A stretch of 6,670 nucleotides of DNA from the NCBI GenBank assembly GCA_025935655.1, contig JAICUV010000188.1:1-6670 (forward strand). Direction: 5' to 3'. The notes below the pieces were generated by a model that ran no database searches, was not told where the DNA came from, and worked only from the letters and a program-made list of their open reading frames with translations. The DNA is from Chloroflexota bacterium. Lineage in GTDB: Bacteria > Chloroflexota > Limnocylindria > Limnocylindrales > CSP1-4. Below are positions 1 to 6,242 of this stretch, piece after piece (positions within the stretch are counted from its first letter, which is position 1; the number at the start of each line of letters is the position of its first letter). The position numbers and the translations under genes are program-made.

Positions 1-144
1 CTCATGGTCGGTGGCGCGAGCGGCGGTGGTCACGTGCGGCATCCCTGCTGAGCGTGGGAACGAGGTGCGCGAGCGGGCGAAACCTGCTCAGCGATGATAG
101 CCGATTTGCGGGTGCGGCCGGCCCGCGACGCGGTCGTGGGGCGG

Positions 145-167
145 GTCCGCGCCACGGTCGCGCGGAC
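145..167. promoter_or_regulatory. Perfect inverted repeat, possible operator
   Basis: GTCCGCGC at 145-152 and its exact reverse complement GCGCGGAC at 160-167 are separated by 7 bases. The dyad ends three bases before the TAGCAT box. If transcription starts at the ATG, it spans roughly -38 to -16, a classical place for a repressor or activator to contact a promoter. The composition is GC-only apart from one A/T pair per arm, so an 8-bp dyad could arise by chance. The position is the main reason to list it. Confidence 0.35.
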
Positions 168-170
168 GGG

Positions 171-182
171 TAGCATCGGCGC
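171..182 (+). promoter_or_regulatory. -10 box of a leaderless promoter for the serine hydrolase
   Basis: TAGCAT at 171-176 is an A/T-containing TAnnnT hexamer in an otherwise GC-only stretch. Its last T lies 7 bases before the A of the ATG at 183, the usual -10 to +1 distance, so the mRNA would start on or next to the start codon. There is no Shine-Dalgarno before this ATG, which agrees with a leaderless transcript. No recognisable -35 box is seen. Promoters of this type are common in high-GC lineages such as actinomycetes. Confidence 0.5.
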
Positions 183-1274
183 ATGCCGATCGCCAGCCAG
201 GCGGAGCGCGGACGGGCGCTCCAGCCCGCCTTCGATCTCGCCCGGTCACAGGTCGAATCGGGCACCGTGCCGTTCGTGGTCCTCGGCGTCGCCGGCGCGG
301 AGGGCGTCATCCGGGTCGAGGCCGTGTCCTCGCCCGACGGGCCGCGGATCGGCACCGACGCCGTCTGCCTGCTCGCGTCGATCACGAAGCCGATCGTGGC
401 GACCGCCGTCCTGCAACAGGTCGAGGCGGGTCTCGTCACGCTCGGCGGGGACGTCGCCGCGTGGGTGCCCGACCTCGTCAACCCGGACTGGGCGCCCGTC
501 ACGCCGTGGCACATCCTGTCGCACACCTCGGGCATCGACGACGTGGACGTCGAGGTCGTGATGCGGGGCGACGGCGGCCGGGCGGACCTGCTCCGGCGCC
601 TCTCGCGGACTCGCCAGATGACCCGCCCGGGCACGACGTATCACTACGCCTCCGCGCCATACGACCTGCTGGCGGAGGCGATCGCCCGGCGGGCCGGCGA
701 GCCGTTCGAGACGCTGCTGGCGCGCACCCTGCTCGGCCCGCTGGGGATGACCTCGACGACGTTCGACCCGCGCACCGATCCCGTGCTCGCGGGACGTGCA
801 GCCCCGATCGCCGTGGGCGGCCTCGAGGGCCACCCGACTCCACAGGACCCGGAGCTGGTCGGCGCGTTCACGGACCTCCACCTGTGCGGGGGCGGGCTGT
901 GGAGCTCCGCGGCGGACCTGCTGCGGTTCGGGCGGGCGATGCTCCGCGGCGGCGAGCTCGACGGGGTCCGCGTCCTCTCCCCGGCGATGCTCGCGCTCAT
1001 GACCCGCGAGGTGACCGCGCCCGTCGGCGCGCCGGGCGGCATCGGCTGGAAGGCGGACCCGCTCCAGGCCGACCACTACGCGCTGGGCTGGGGCACGCCG
1101 CGCGCGGACACGATCGCGTCGCCGCGGGCGTTCGGGCACGGGGGCGTATCGGGGACGCGGCTGTGGATCGACCCGGCCTACGACCTCGCCTACGTCTACC
1201 TCACGGGTTCGTGGGGACTCCCGACGGCGCCGATCGACGCGGTCCAGGCCGCGATCTACACGGCGCTCTCCTGA
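183..1274 (+). CDS. Serine beta-lactamase-like hydrolase (class C / PBP fold)
   Basis: The 363-residue protein belongs to the beta-lactamase-related serine hydrolases (esterases, D-aminopeptidases, class C-like enzymes), which attack ester or amide bonds through an acyl-serine. Motifs in order are S66-I-T-K69 (SxxK nucleophile and general base) in LLASITKPIVAT, the family motif HTSGI at 114-118, the PGTTYHYAS segment at 149-157 holding the second active-site tyrosine (Y155), and HGG at 319-321 in place of the KTG box. The usual YxN triad reads Y155-A-S157, so the asparagine is replaced by serine. No signal peptide or membrane segment is visible, so it is probably cytoplasmic. It starts at the ATG 7 bases after a -10 box and lies 10 bases before the methyltransferase, probably co-transcribed. 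The substrate cannot be told from sequence; a true antibiotic-hydrolysing role is unlikely. Confidence 0.92.
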   Translation: MPIASQAERGRALQPAFDLARSQVESGTVPFVVLGVAGAEGVIRVEAVSSPDGPRIGTDAVCLLASITKPIVATAVLQQVEAGLVTLGGDVAAWVPDLVNPDWAPVTPWHILSHTSGIDDVDVEVVMRGDGGRADLLRRLSRTRQMTRPGTTYHYASAPYDLLAEAIARRAGEPFETLLARTLLGPLGMTSTTFDPRTDPVLAGRAAPIAVGGLEGHPTPQDPELVGAFTDLHLCGGGLWSSAADLLRFGRAMLRGGELDGVRVLSPAMLALMTREVTAPVGAPGGIGWKADPLQADHYALGWGTPRADTIASPRAFGHGGVSGTRLWIDPAYDLAYVYLTGSWGLPTAPIDAVQAAIYTALS

Positions 1275-1284
1275 CGGACGGCGG

Positions 1285-2349
1285 ATGACGGACAGCGGCG
1301 ACGGCGCGGCGCGGCCGGTCGGCGACACGGTCCGCGAGATCGCCGCACGCGGGTTCACCGCGGGCGCCGACGCGTACGAGCGCTCGCGGCCCGACTACCC
1401 GGCGGCCGCGGTGGAGGCCCTCGTCACGCGGATGGACCTCCGGCCGGGGCGCACCGTCCTCGACCTCGGGGCCGGCACCGGCAAGCTGACCAGGCTCCTC
1501 GTCCCCAGCGGGGCGACGGTCGTCGCCGTCGAGCCACTCGCCGCGATGCGCGAGCGCCTCGAGCACGCCGCGCCGACCGTGACGTCGCTCGACGGGACCG
1601 CGGAGGCGATCCCGCTGCCGGATGGATCCGTGGACGCGGTGACCTGTGCCCAGGCATTCCACTGGTTCGACGCACCGCGCGCGTTCGCGGAGCTCCACCG
1701 CGTCCTCCGCGGAGACGGCCTGCTGGCGCTGCTGTGGAACGTGCGCGACGAGTCGATCACCTGGGTGCGGACGATGGGCGACATCGCCGAGGAGCTCGTG
1801 GGCGGCGAGCCGCGCCACCAGCTCGAGCCGTGGCTGCCGGAGGCCCGTCGCACACCCTGGTTCGAGTATCTCGAGCTCACGACCACGCCCCATGCCCAGG
1901 AGCTGACGCCGGACGGCGTCATCGACCGGCTGCGATCGATCAGCGTCGTCGCGGCGGCCAGCCCGGAGCTGCGGGCGGACGTGGAGGCGCGCGTGGCCGA
2001 GCTGCTGCGGACGGACCCGGAGACGGCCGGCCGGGACATCATCCGGCTCCCCTACACCACGCGGATCCACTGGCTCCGGCGGCGCCCGGATCCGGGTGCG
2101 ACGAACGGCGGCCGAGCGGGTACGATCTCGCTGACCGACACGGAGGAACCAATGGTCCAGGCCGAGGGCGGCTCCGCGAGCCTCCCCACCACCCGCGAAG
2201 AGCTTCTCGTCCTCCACAAGGAGGCACGCGCCCGGCGGAACGCCGCCGTCGGCGGCAGCCACGAGTGGGAAGCGGCCCAGGCGGAGGTCGGCCGGATCGA
2301 GGTCGAGATCGCCCGCATCGAGCGGGCCATGGACCCGCCGCGGGTCTAG
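1285..2349 (+). CDS. Class I SAM-dependent methyltransferase with C-terminal extension
   Basis: The 354-residue frame begins with a Rossmann-type methyltransferase (UbiE/Methyltransf_11 group). It has the family's N-terminal GFTAGADAYERSRPDYP (23-39) and SAM motif I VLDLGAGTGKLT (58-69). An acidic residue ends strand 2 in VVAVEP (E83). The motif II region is around AEAIPLPDGSVDAV (106-119), followed by CAQAFHWFD (121-129). It moves a methyl group from SAM to an unknown, probably small-molecule, acceptor. Family similarity seems to end near YTTRIHWLRRRPDP (257-270), close to the usual 250-270 residues. The remaining 84 residues are a low-complexity linker plus a charged helical segment that has its own start signals (listed separately). 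Either the stop was lost and the two are fused, or a second gene is nested in frame. The ATG follows the hydrolase stop by 10 bases with only a weak GGCGG upstream. Confidence 0.88.
   Translation: MTDSGDGAARPVGDTVREIAARGFTAGADAYERSRPDYPAAAVEALVTRMDLRPGRTVLDLGAGTGKLTRLLVPSGATVVAVEPLAAMRERLEHAAPTVTSLDGTAEAIPLPDGSVDAVTCAQAFHWFDAPRAFAELHRVLRGDGLLALLWNVRDESITWVRTMGDIAEELVGGEPRHQLEPWLPEARRTPWFEYLELTTTPHAQELTPDGVIDRLRSISVVAAASPELRADVEARVAELLRTDPETAGRDIIRLPYTTRIHWLRRRPDPGATNGGRAGTISLTDTEEPMVQAEGGSASLPTTREELLVLHKEARARRNAAVGGSHEWEAAQAEVGRIEVEIARIERAMDPPRV
2121..2147 (+). promoter_or_regulatory. -10-like box and Shine-Dalgarno before the nested small ORF
   Basis: TACGAT (2121-2126) is preceded by CGGG, just like TAGCAT upstream of the hydrolase. 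It would give a start of transcription near 2133. GGAGGA at 2142-2147 is the best Shine-Dalgarno in the window and sits 4 bases before an ATG at 2152. Strong initiation signals inside a reading frame suggest real internal initiation. No -35 box is visible. Confidence 0.45.
2152..2349 (+). CDS. Small charged helical protein, nested in frame with the methyltransferase tail
   Basis: This is 65 residues, read from an ATG with an excellent GGAGGA Shine-Dalgarno, in the same frame as the methyltransferase and sharing its TAG stop. The protein is a short disordered start followed by TREELLVLHKEARARRNAAV (303-322 of the long frame) and a second helix around EWEAAQAEVGRIEVEIARIE. The spacing of Leu/Ile/Val and the many Glu/Arg suggest a two-helix coiled-coil hairpin, ending in MDPPRV. 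It has no catalytic motif, signal peptide or membrane segment. I do not recognise a named family. It resembles the small helical proteins of unknown function often found as separate genes, which favours an independent gene over a methyltransferase domain, but fusion cannot be excluded. Confidence 0.5.
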   Translation: MVQAEGGSASLPTTREELLVLHKEARARRNAAVGGSHEWEAAQAEVGRIEVEIARIERAMDPPRV

Positions 2350-2432
2350 CGGCGAGAGGAGCCTTCGACCGACACCGCGTTCCTGTCCACCGCTCCCCAG
2401 GTCCCGTCCGGGCAGCACGCCACGGGCGGAGC

Positions 2433-2459
2433 CGGCCGCGCCGACGGCCGTGGTAGCGT
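2433..2459 (+). promoter_or_regulatory. Probable promoter of the HNH-CCA-TPR-galE operon
   Basis: TAGCGT (2454-2459), preceded by GTGG, ends 7 bases before the A of the ATG at 2467, giving a leaderless mRNA as for the hydrolase. Just upstream a 6-bp stem CGGCCG/CGGCCG (2433-2438 and 2445-2450, 6-base loop) ends three bases before the box, the same spacing as the dyad at 145-167. The rest of the 117-base gap (2350-2432) shows nothing I can interpret. The hairpin might instead help terminate the upstream transcript, though no U-tract follows. Confidence 0.45.
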
Positions 2460-2466
2460 GCGGCCC

Positions 2467-2982
2467 ATGGACGGTGTCGTGCTGGTGCTGAACCAGAACT
2501 ACGAGCCCCTGAACGTCTGCAACATCCCGCGGGCGTTCCGTCTCCTGTTCGGCTCCAAGGCCGAGGTCATCGAGTACAACCACGCGGACATCCACACGGT
2601 CCGCGCCGTGTACCGGGCGCCGTCGGTCATCCGGCTCCAGCACCACATCCGCCGGCCGCGGCCGCGCGTCAAGCTGACCCGGCGCGAGATCTTCGCCCGC
2701 GACCGGCACACCTGCCAGTACTGCGGCCGGGTCGCGAACGACCTGACGCTGGACCACGTCATGCCGCGCCACCGCGGCGGCGGCCACACCTGGGAGAACC
2801 TCGTCGCGGCGTGCAAGCCATGCAACCACCGCAAGGGTGGCCGGACGCCCGAAGAGGCCCGGTTCCGCCTGCTGCGCCAGCCGTTCGAGCCGCGCAGCGA
2901 CATCTACAGCCTGTTCACGACGTACCTCGACGACGACCGCAACGAGGCCTGGAGGAACTACCTCTTCCTCGGCCGGAACTAG
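2467..2982 (+). CDS. HNH endonuclease of the conserved housekeeping type
   Basis: The 171-residue protein has an N-terminal VLVLNQNYEPLNVCNIPRAF (6-25) typical of a widespread bacterial HNH family. The C-terminal zinc-bound beta-beta-alpha-metal nuclease has CQYC (C83, C86), LDHVMPRHRGG (95-105) with D96-H97, N111 in TWENLVAA, and CKPCNHRKGG (C116, C119, N120-H121). The four cysteines should bind structural zinc, and the D-H...N...N/H set should bind the catalytic metal and hydrolyse a phosphodiester. The family is predicted to cut nucleic acid, but its physiological substrate is not established. It shows no intron, intein or phage context, so homing activity is unlikely. The ATG at 2467 is preferred to a GTG at 2458, because that GTG overlaps the -10 box and the family starts at MDGVVLVLNQ. 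It is first in the operon, 3 bases before the CCA-adding enzyme. Confidence 0.92.
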   Translation: MDGVVLVLNQNYEPLNVCNIPRAFRLLFGSKAEVIEYNHADIHTVRAVYRAPSVIRLQHHIRRPRPRVKLTRREIFARDRHTCQYCGRVANDLTLDHVMPRHRGGGHTWENLVAACKPCNHRKGGRTPEEARFRLLRQPFEPRSDIYSLFTTYLDDDRNEAWRNYLFLGRN

Positions 2983-2985
2983 CCC

Positions 2986-4398
2986 GTGGGCCGTCCAGGG
3001 GGATCCCCGGCGGATCCGCGCCGCGGCGCTGCCGCCGCCCGGCTCGAGGCGGCCGTCCCCGCCCGCGTCGTCGACCTCATGGACGAGCTCCACGCCGCGG
3101 GTCATGCGGCGTTCGTCGTGGGTGGGTCGCCGCGCGACGCCCTCCTCGGACGGGTGCCATCGGACTGGGACCTGGCCACGGACGCGCTGCCGGAGCGGAT
3201 GCTCGAGCTGTTCCCCGGCGCCATGTACGAGAACGCGTTCGGAACCGTCGCGATCCGGCGGGGCGACGGCGTCCTCGAGGTCACCACGTTCCGCCTCGAG
3301 CACGAGTACGCGGACTTCCGGCGCCCGCACCGGCTGGAGTTCGGCGACGACATCGGCGCCGACCTCGCCCGGCGGGACTTCACGGTCAACGCCATCGCCT
3401 GGGGCCGCGGCCGGGACGACGAGACCCCGGTCCTGCTCGACCTGTTCGGCGGCCTCGACGACCTGGAGTCGCGGGTCCTGCGCGCGGTCGGCGACCCCGG
3501 AACCCGGTTCCGCGAGGACGCGCTGCGGATGGTCCGCGCCGTCCGGCTCGCTGCGGCCCTGGACTTCACCGTTGAGCCGGCGACGCTCGCGGCGATCCGG
3601 GCCAACGCGCCGCTCGTCGCCCACCTGTCCGGCGAGCGGATCGGGGCGGAGCTGGCCAAGCTCCTGGGGACGCCGGTCCCGTCGATCGGCCTGCGGCTCG
3701 CCGAGGAGACGGGGCTGCTCGCCGTCCTCTCGCCCGAGCTCGCGGCCCAGCGCGGGATCCCGCAGAACAAGGTCGACGGCGAGGACCTGTGGGATCACAC
3801 GCTGCGCAGCGTGGATGCCGCGCCTGCGGATCGGCCGGTGGTCCGGCTGGCGGCGCTGCTCCACGACATCGGCAAGCCCGCGACGCTCGCCGACGGGCAC
3901 TTCCACCACCACGACGCCGTCGGCGCCGCGCTGGCACGCGAGCTGCTGCGCCGGCTGCGGTATCCGCGCGCGTCCGCGGAGGCGGTGGAGCAGCTGATCC
4001 ACCACCACATGTTCACCGTTGAGCCGGACGCGAGCGACGCGGCGATCCGGCGCTTCATCCGGCGCATCGGGCGGGACGAGATCGACGCGCAGTTCGCGCT
4101 CCGCCGCGCGGACGACATCGGCAGCGGCCTCCCGGCGGACGACCCGGCGCTCGCGGCGTTCCGGTCCCGGATCGACGCCGAGATCGCCGCGGAGGCCGCG
4201 CTCGATCGGTACGCGCTCAAGATCGACGGCAACGACCTGATGCGGGAGCTGGGCCTCGCGCCCGGTCCGCGGCTGGGGCGGATCCTCGACGAGCTCGTGG
4301 AGCGGGTCATCGCCGACCCCGGGCTCAACGAGCCGCCTACACTGCTCCTGCTGGCACAGGGCATGCTTGCAGACATGCAGGACGAGGGCACTCAGTGA
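2986..4398 (+). CDS. cca: CCA-adding tRNA nucleotidyltransferase with HD domain
   Basis: The 470-residue protein builds or repairs the 3' CCA end of tRNAs from CTP and ATP. The class II nucleotidyltransferase head domain shows VVGGSPRDALLG (44-55), the metal-binding D60-W-D62 in SDWDLATDA, EVTTFR (98-103) and RRDFTVNAIA (129-138). The neck domain follows with RFREDALRMVRAVRLAAAL (174-192). A C-terminal HD domain has LLHDIGKP (291-298; H293, D294) and HHH at 339-341, giving possible phosphohydrolase activity on 2'-phosphate or cyclic ends, as known for some HD-type CCA enzymes. The length fits this HD-bearing group. Separate CC- or A-adding specificity cannot be ruled out by eye, but no second copy is in the window. 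The GTG start lies 3 bases after the HNH stop with a weak GGAA upstream. The first 25 residues are Ala/Arg/Pro-rich and poorly conserved in look, and no better start follows. Confidence 0.95.
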   Translation: MGRPGGSPADPRRGAAAARLEAAVPARVVDLMDELHAAGHAAFVVGGSPRDALLGRVPSDWDLATDALPERMLELFPGAMYENAFGTVAIRRGDGVLEVTTFRLEHEYADFRRPHRLEFGDDIGADLARRDFTVNAIAWGRGRDDETPVLLDLFGGLDDLESRVLRAVGDPGTRFREDALRMVRAVRLAAALDFTVEPATLAAIRANAPLVAHLSGERIGAELAKLLGTPVPSIGLRLAEETGLLAVLSPELAAQRGIPQNKVDGEDLWDHTLRSVDAAPADRPVVRLAALLHDIGKPATLADGHFHHHDAVGAALARELLRRLRYPRASAEAVEQLIHHHMFTVEPDASDAAIRRFIRRIGRDEIDAQFALRRADDIGSGLPADDPALAAFRSRIDAEIAAEAALDRYALKIDGNDLMRELGLAPGPRLGRILDELVERVIADPGLNEPPTLLLLAQGMLADMQDEGTQ

Positions 4399-5180
4399 TC
4401 GAGCTGCTGCTCCAGGCGGAGCGGGCGCTGTCGATGGGTCTCGTGGACCAGGCGGAGCGCCTCTATCGCCAGGCCGCCGACGCCGACCCGCGAAACTCCA
4501 TCGCGGTGGTCGGGCTGGCGCGCGTCGCGCTCGAGCGGGGCGACGACGTGCTCGCGTGGCGAGAGGCGAAGCGCGCCCTGACGATCGACCCGGAGAATGC
4601 GGCCGCGCGGCGGATGGTCGAGCGGTTCGAGGAGGTCTGGCGCCATCGCGGCCAGGCGATCCCACAGGCGTCCGGCGCGAGCACCGGCGTCGCGGCAGGC
4701 GGGGTCACGAGCGTCGGCGGCCCAGCCGGCGGGGTCACCGGCGTCGCCAGCACCGGCGTTGTAGCCGGCGAGGTCACGACCGTCGGCAGCGCGGCCGTTC
4801 AGCCTGCAGCGCCGGGCGTCACCGCCGGGATCCCGCCTGCCCTGGTGCCGGTCGAGGCGAGCCAGGCGTGGGCGCGGATCACGGGCGAGGCGGCGACGCT
4901 GGACGGTCCGGATGCCGCGCCGGCGGAGAGCTACGGCTGGCCCGAGTCCGACCTCCGCCCCGACGCGGAGACGGAGCCCGAGGACAACGCCGGTCGGGCC
5001 GCGGACGACGGGTTCCCGGTCGCCGAGGACGAGGCACACGATGCCGCGGTCGCGGCCGCGGCCGACGAGGACGACGGGTCCGCCGCCGAGTGGCCGCCCG
5101 CCGAGCAGGAGGTCGCGCACATCTCGGCGCTGCCGGGCCTCGACCGCGTGCGCAACCTGTTCACCCGGAAGCGCGAGTGA
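4395..5180 (+). CDS. TPR protein with Ala/Gly/acidic low-complexity tail
   Basis: The 261-residue protein has two tetratricopeptide-like units at about 3-34 (AERALSMGLVDQAERLYRQA then DADPRN) and 37-70 (LARVALERGDDVLAWREAKR then ALTIDPEN). These helical hairpins normally bind other proteins. Residues 90-145 are a Gly/Val/Ala/Thr stretch with an internal duplication. Residues 165-240 are rich in Ala, Asp and Glu and probably disordered. A basic end LDRVRNLFTRKRE (249-261) follows. There is no signal peptide or membrane helix. The function is unknown; a scaffold or adaptor role is inferred only from the TPRs. The GTG start overlaps the CCA enzyme stop as GTGA and has GAGGG 6 bases upstream, and its own stop overlaps the galE start in the same way, so it is translationally coupled on both sides. 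Confidence 0.85.
   Translation: MIELLLQAERALSMGLVDQAERLYRQAADADPRNSIAVVGLARVALERGDDVLAWREAKRALTIDPENAAARRMVERFEEVWRHRGQAIPQASGASTGVAAGGVTSVGGPAGGVTGVASTGVVAGEVTTVGSAAVQPAAPGVTAGIPPALVPVEASQAWARITGEAATLDGPDAAPAESYGWPESDLRPDAETEPEDNAGRAADDGFPVAEDEAHDAAVAAAADEDDGSAAEWPPAEQEVAHISALPGLDRVRNLFTRKRE
4680..4789 (+). repeat. Imperfect direct duplication inside the TPR protein gene
   Basis: A 41-bp segment at 4680-4720 (starting AGCACCGGCGTCGCGG) recurs at 4749-4789 (starting AGCACCGGCGTTGTAG), exactly 69 bp or 23 codons apart. A third, shorter copy of the inner part (GCCGGCGGGGTCACC) lies at 4725-4739. The protein reads STGVAAGGVTSVGG, PAGGVTGVA and STGVVAGEVTTVGS. The in-frame spacing shows that the repeat expanded within a coding linker that tolerates length change. 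Confidence 0.75.
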
Positions 5181-6220
5181 GGATCCTCGCCACCGGCGGG
5201 GCGGGCTATGTCGGCGGCGTGTCCGTGGACGCGCTCATCGAGGCCGGGCATGACGTCGTGATCCTCGACGACCTCACCACGGGCCACGCGGCCATCGCCA
5301 ACCCGGCCGCACGCCTCGTGCGGGGGTCGTACGGCGACGGCGAGCTCGTGCGGGCGTTGCTGGCCGAGGAGCACGTCGACGCCATCCTCCACTGCGCGGC
5401 CCGGTCCCTCGTCGGCGAGAGCCTCCAGGATCCCGCGAAGTACTACCGCGACAACGTCGCCGGCGGCATCACCCTGCTCGAGGCCGCGCGCGCGGCCGGG
5501 GTCCGGCGGCTCGTGTTCAGCTCCACGGCCGCGACCTACGGGGTGCCGTCACGGACGCCGATCGAGGAGGACGACCCGCTCCGGCCGATCAACACGTACG
5601 GCGAGACGAAGCGGGCGTTCGAGGGCGCGCTGCACTGGTACGGCCAGGCATACGGGCTCCGGAGCGTCGTGCTGCGCTACTTCAACGTCGCGGGCGCGAC
5701 CGAGCGCGTGGGTGAGGTCCATCGACCGGAGACCCACCTGATCCCGAACGCGCTGCGCGCGGTCGAGGGCGGGCCGCCGCTGACCCTGTTCGGGGCCGAC
5801 TACCCGACCCCCGATGGCACCCCGGTGCGCGACTACATCCACGTCGCCGATCTTGCGGACGCGCACGTCGCGGCCCTGCTGGCGACGGATCCCGCGGACG
5901 CGCGGACCGGGCCGGCCGACGGGACGTGCGCGCCGTTGATCTGCAACCTCGGCACGTCGACCGGGTTCTCCGTGCGGGACGTCCTCGCGGCCGCGGAGCG
6001 CATCACCGGCATCCCGGTCCCGCACACCGTGGGTCCGCGCCGGGCCGGTGACCCCCCGGTGCTGGTGGCGTCGAACGCACGCGCACGGGCGGTCCTCGGC
6101 TGGCAGGCCAGTCGCTCCAGCCTCGAGGCGATGATCGGGTCGGCCTGGGCCTGGCGCCGAGCGCACCCCTCGGGGTACGGGGACGAGGAATCGGCGCGGC
6201 CCCGCGGGCCTGCGGCCTGA
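5177..6220 (+). CDS. galE: UDP-glucose 4-epimerase (GalE type)
   Basis: The 347-residue cytoplasmic short-chain-dehydrogenase-fold enzyme inverts C4 of UDP-glucose/UDP-galactose (or the N-acetyl or uronic forms) with bound NAD. Evidence is the NAD motif TGGAGYVGG (6-14; GxxGxxG), the acidic residues ILDDLTTGH (29-37), and the GalE signature LHCAARSLVGES (71-82). The catalytic VFSSTAATYG (113-122) has Thr117 where E. coli has Ser, as is common. YGETK gives the YxxxK pair Y141/K145. RYFNVAGA (167-174) and TPVRDYIHVADLADAH (215-230) match substrate-pocket segments. The second glycine of the usual YIGS is kept but Ser is replaced (YVGG). The last 15 residues are low complexity. The start is the GTG overlapping the TPR gene stop (GTGA), with a weak GGAAG 5 bases upstream; the frame is open far upstream, but GalE homology begins here. 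It probably feeds galactose-containing surface glycans. Confidence 0.93.
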   Translation: MRILATGGAGYVGGVSVDALIEAGHDVVILDDLTTGHAAIANPAARLVRGSYGDGELVRALLAEEHVDAILHCAARSLVGESLQDPAKYYRDNVAGGITLLEAARAAGVRRLVFSSTAATYGVPSRTPIEEDDPLRPINTYGETKRAFEGALHWYGQAYGLRSVVLRYFNVAGATERVGEVHRPETHLIPNALRAVEGGPPLTLFGADYPTPDGTPVRDYIHVADLADAHVAALLATDPADARTGPADGTCAPLICNLGTSTGFSVRDVLAAAERITGIPVPHTVGPRRAGDPPVLVASNARARAVLGWQASRSSLEAMIGSAWAWRRAHPSGYGDEESARPRGPAA

Positions 6221-6242
6221 GTGGTCCGCGGGGGCGCCGGCT

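Larger units (their letters stand above)
1..182. other. Upstream non-coding region
   Basis: No convincing plus-strand gene end is seen here: the three forward frames have poor third-position G+C compared with the rest of the window. On the minus strand an ATG at 42-40 opens a frame to the window edge (it reads MPHVTTAARATDHE, with 12 of 14 codons ending in G or C). A TATCAT box lies at 99-94 on that strand. A divergently transcribed gene could therefore begin here, but 14 codons and no clear Shine-Dalgarno are too little to call it. Two near-identical 11-mers, CCTGCTGAGCG at 44-54 and CCTGCTCAGCG at 83-93, are also present. The 3' part (145-182) holds the hairpin and promoter listed separately. 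Confidence 0.5.

Noticed and set aside
2458..2466. Upstream GTG start for the HNH gene
   Set aside because: It lies inside the TAGCGT box and adds only three residues; the ATG at 2467 fits both the promoter spacing and the conserved N terminus.
2467..2982. HNH gene as a homing or phage endonuclease
   Set aside because: There is no intron, intein or phage gene nearby; the N-terminal region matches the housekeeping-type family and the gene leads a stable operon.
4338..4343. TACACT as an internal promoter for the TPR gene
   Set aside because: It encodes conserved-looking residues of the CCA enzyme C terminus, lacks the GG before TA, and is 52 bases from the GTG; not convincing.
1201..4665. Very long minus-strand open frame (1154 codons) antisense to five genes
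   Set aside because: It is Arg/Pro/Gly/Ala/Asp-rich with no domain. Long stop-free antisense frames are expected in DNA of this G+C, and the plus strand here encodes clearly recognisable proteins.
4367..5176. 270-codon in-frame extension upstream of galE
   Set aside because: It is low-complexity Arg/Gly sequence out of frame with the TPR protein; GalE homology starts at the GTG at 5177.
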